From Chloroflexia bacterium (GTDB lineage: Bacteria > Chloroflexota > Chloroflexia > Thermomicrobiales > JALYUS01), in contig JAICJW010000262.1 in assembly GCA_025928215.1 (NCBI GenBank), positions 1-6,444 of the forward strand: 6,444 nt of DNA, in the 5' to 3' direction. Below the pieces are notes generated by a model that saw nothing but the letters and a program-made list of their open reading frames with translations, did no database searches and was not told the origin of the DNA. The position numbers were made by a program, and so were the translations under genes. Numbering within the stretch: position 1 is the stretch's first letter; every line of letters starts with the position of its first letter. Positions 6,100 through 6,444 of the stretch are shown here, in pieces.

Positions 6100-6444
6100 T
6101 CACGATGCCATTTGCCGCTTCACGGCGATTGCGCGCGAATAGCACACCCCACGATCGCTGCCCGTTTGTGCCGCCACCGCTTTCGCCGCCGCCGCCGGTG
6201 GCGATCCCGATTCGAGCAACCCACGCAACAGCCGGTCAATTGTCTCGTCATCCACGATAACCGCGACGACCGGCGCCTCGGTAATGATAACAACGTATTC
6301 GCCGCGCGGGGGCCGATCCCCGAACCCCTCAATCGCCCCGGAGAGCGTCGTAACGACAATCTCCTCATGCAGTTTCGTCAATTCGCGGCAAAGGGCGCAC
6401 GTCCGGTCGCCGAGGAGATCGAGCGCATCGGCCATCGTCGCGGC
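6100..6444 (-). CDS. rsmI: 16S rRNA (cytidine-1402 2'-O)-methyltransferase RsmI, C-terminal part
   Basis: RsmI methylates the ribose 2'-OH of C1402 in the decoding centre of 16S rRNA, using S-adenosylmethionine. The frame runs off the right window edge. The 114 visible residues are the C-terminal two fifths of a protein usually about 280 residues long. The diagnostic RsmI motif RELTKLHEE is at residues 20-28, preceded by ALDLLGDRTCALC and followed by the strand EYVVIITEA that ends the tetrapyrrole-methylase fold. The C-terminal helical RsmI tail is recognisable in LLRGLLESGSPPAAAAKAVA and the following segment up to KRQMAS and TGA. The AdoMet-binding N-terminal half is outside the window. It is co-directional with lon, with 136 bases between its stop and the preferred Lon ATG, so co-transcription is possible but not shown. 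Confidence 0.92.
   Translation of the reverse strand, partial: AATMADALDLLGDRTCALCRELTKLHEEIVVTTLSGAIEGFGDRPPRGEYVVIITEAPVVAVIVDDETIDRLLRGLLESGSPPAAAAKAVAAQTGSDRGVCYSRAIAVKRQMAS

Overview
The window is a GC-rich (roughly 60% or more by eye) bacterial chromosomal segment carrying mostly housekeeping genes. No phage, transposon, CRISPR or RNA gene was recognised. The gene set (RecN, a DUF4349 protein, Lon, RsmI and a YtcJ-type amidohydrolase fragment) and the codon use fit a GC-rich, deep-branching lineage such as Chloroflexota or Armatimonadota. That placement is inference and weak; nothing here is diagnostic.

Layout. On the plus strand, 2-1147 is the C-terminal two thirds of the DNA-repair ATPase RecN, cut by the left window edge. 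Everything else is on the minus strand. Reading from the right edge in the direction of transcription there are: the C-terminal part of the 16S rRNA methyltransferase RsmI (6100-6444, cut by the edge); the ATP-dependent protease Lon (3492-5963, or from 6077 with a less likely upstream start), closed by a clear intrinsic terminator at 3428-3461; an unrecognised 238-residue beta-rich protein (2642-3358); a 72-codon remnant of the C-terminus of a YtcJ-like amidohydrolase directly after that stop codon and in the same frame (2423-2641); and a membrane-anchored DUF4349 protein (1212-2303). The DUF4349 gene has a near-perfect Shine-Dalgarno sequence and a strong palindrome just upstream. It converges on recN across a 64-bp gap with no obvious terminator.

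The genes do not form one pathway. RsmI (decoding-centre methylation), Lon (protein quality control) and RecN (double-strand-break repair) are independent core functions. The DUF4349 and 238-residue proteins sit among them as single units. The segment most worth a second look is 2300-3360, where a decayed amidohydrolase tail abuts an unknown gene and an operator-like palindrome precedes the DUF4349 gene. I did not find convincing evidence of a new multi-gene system.
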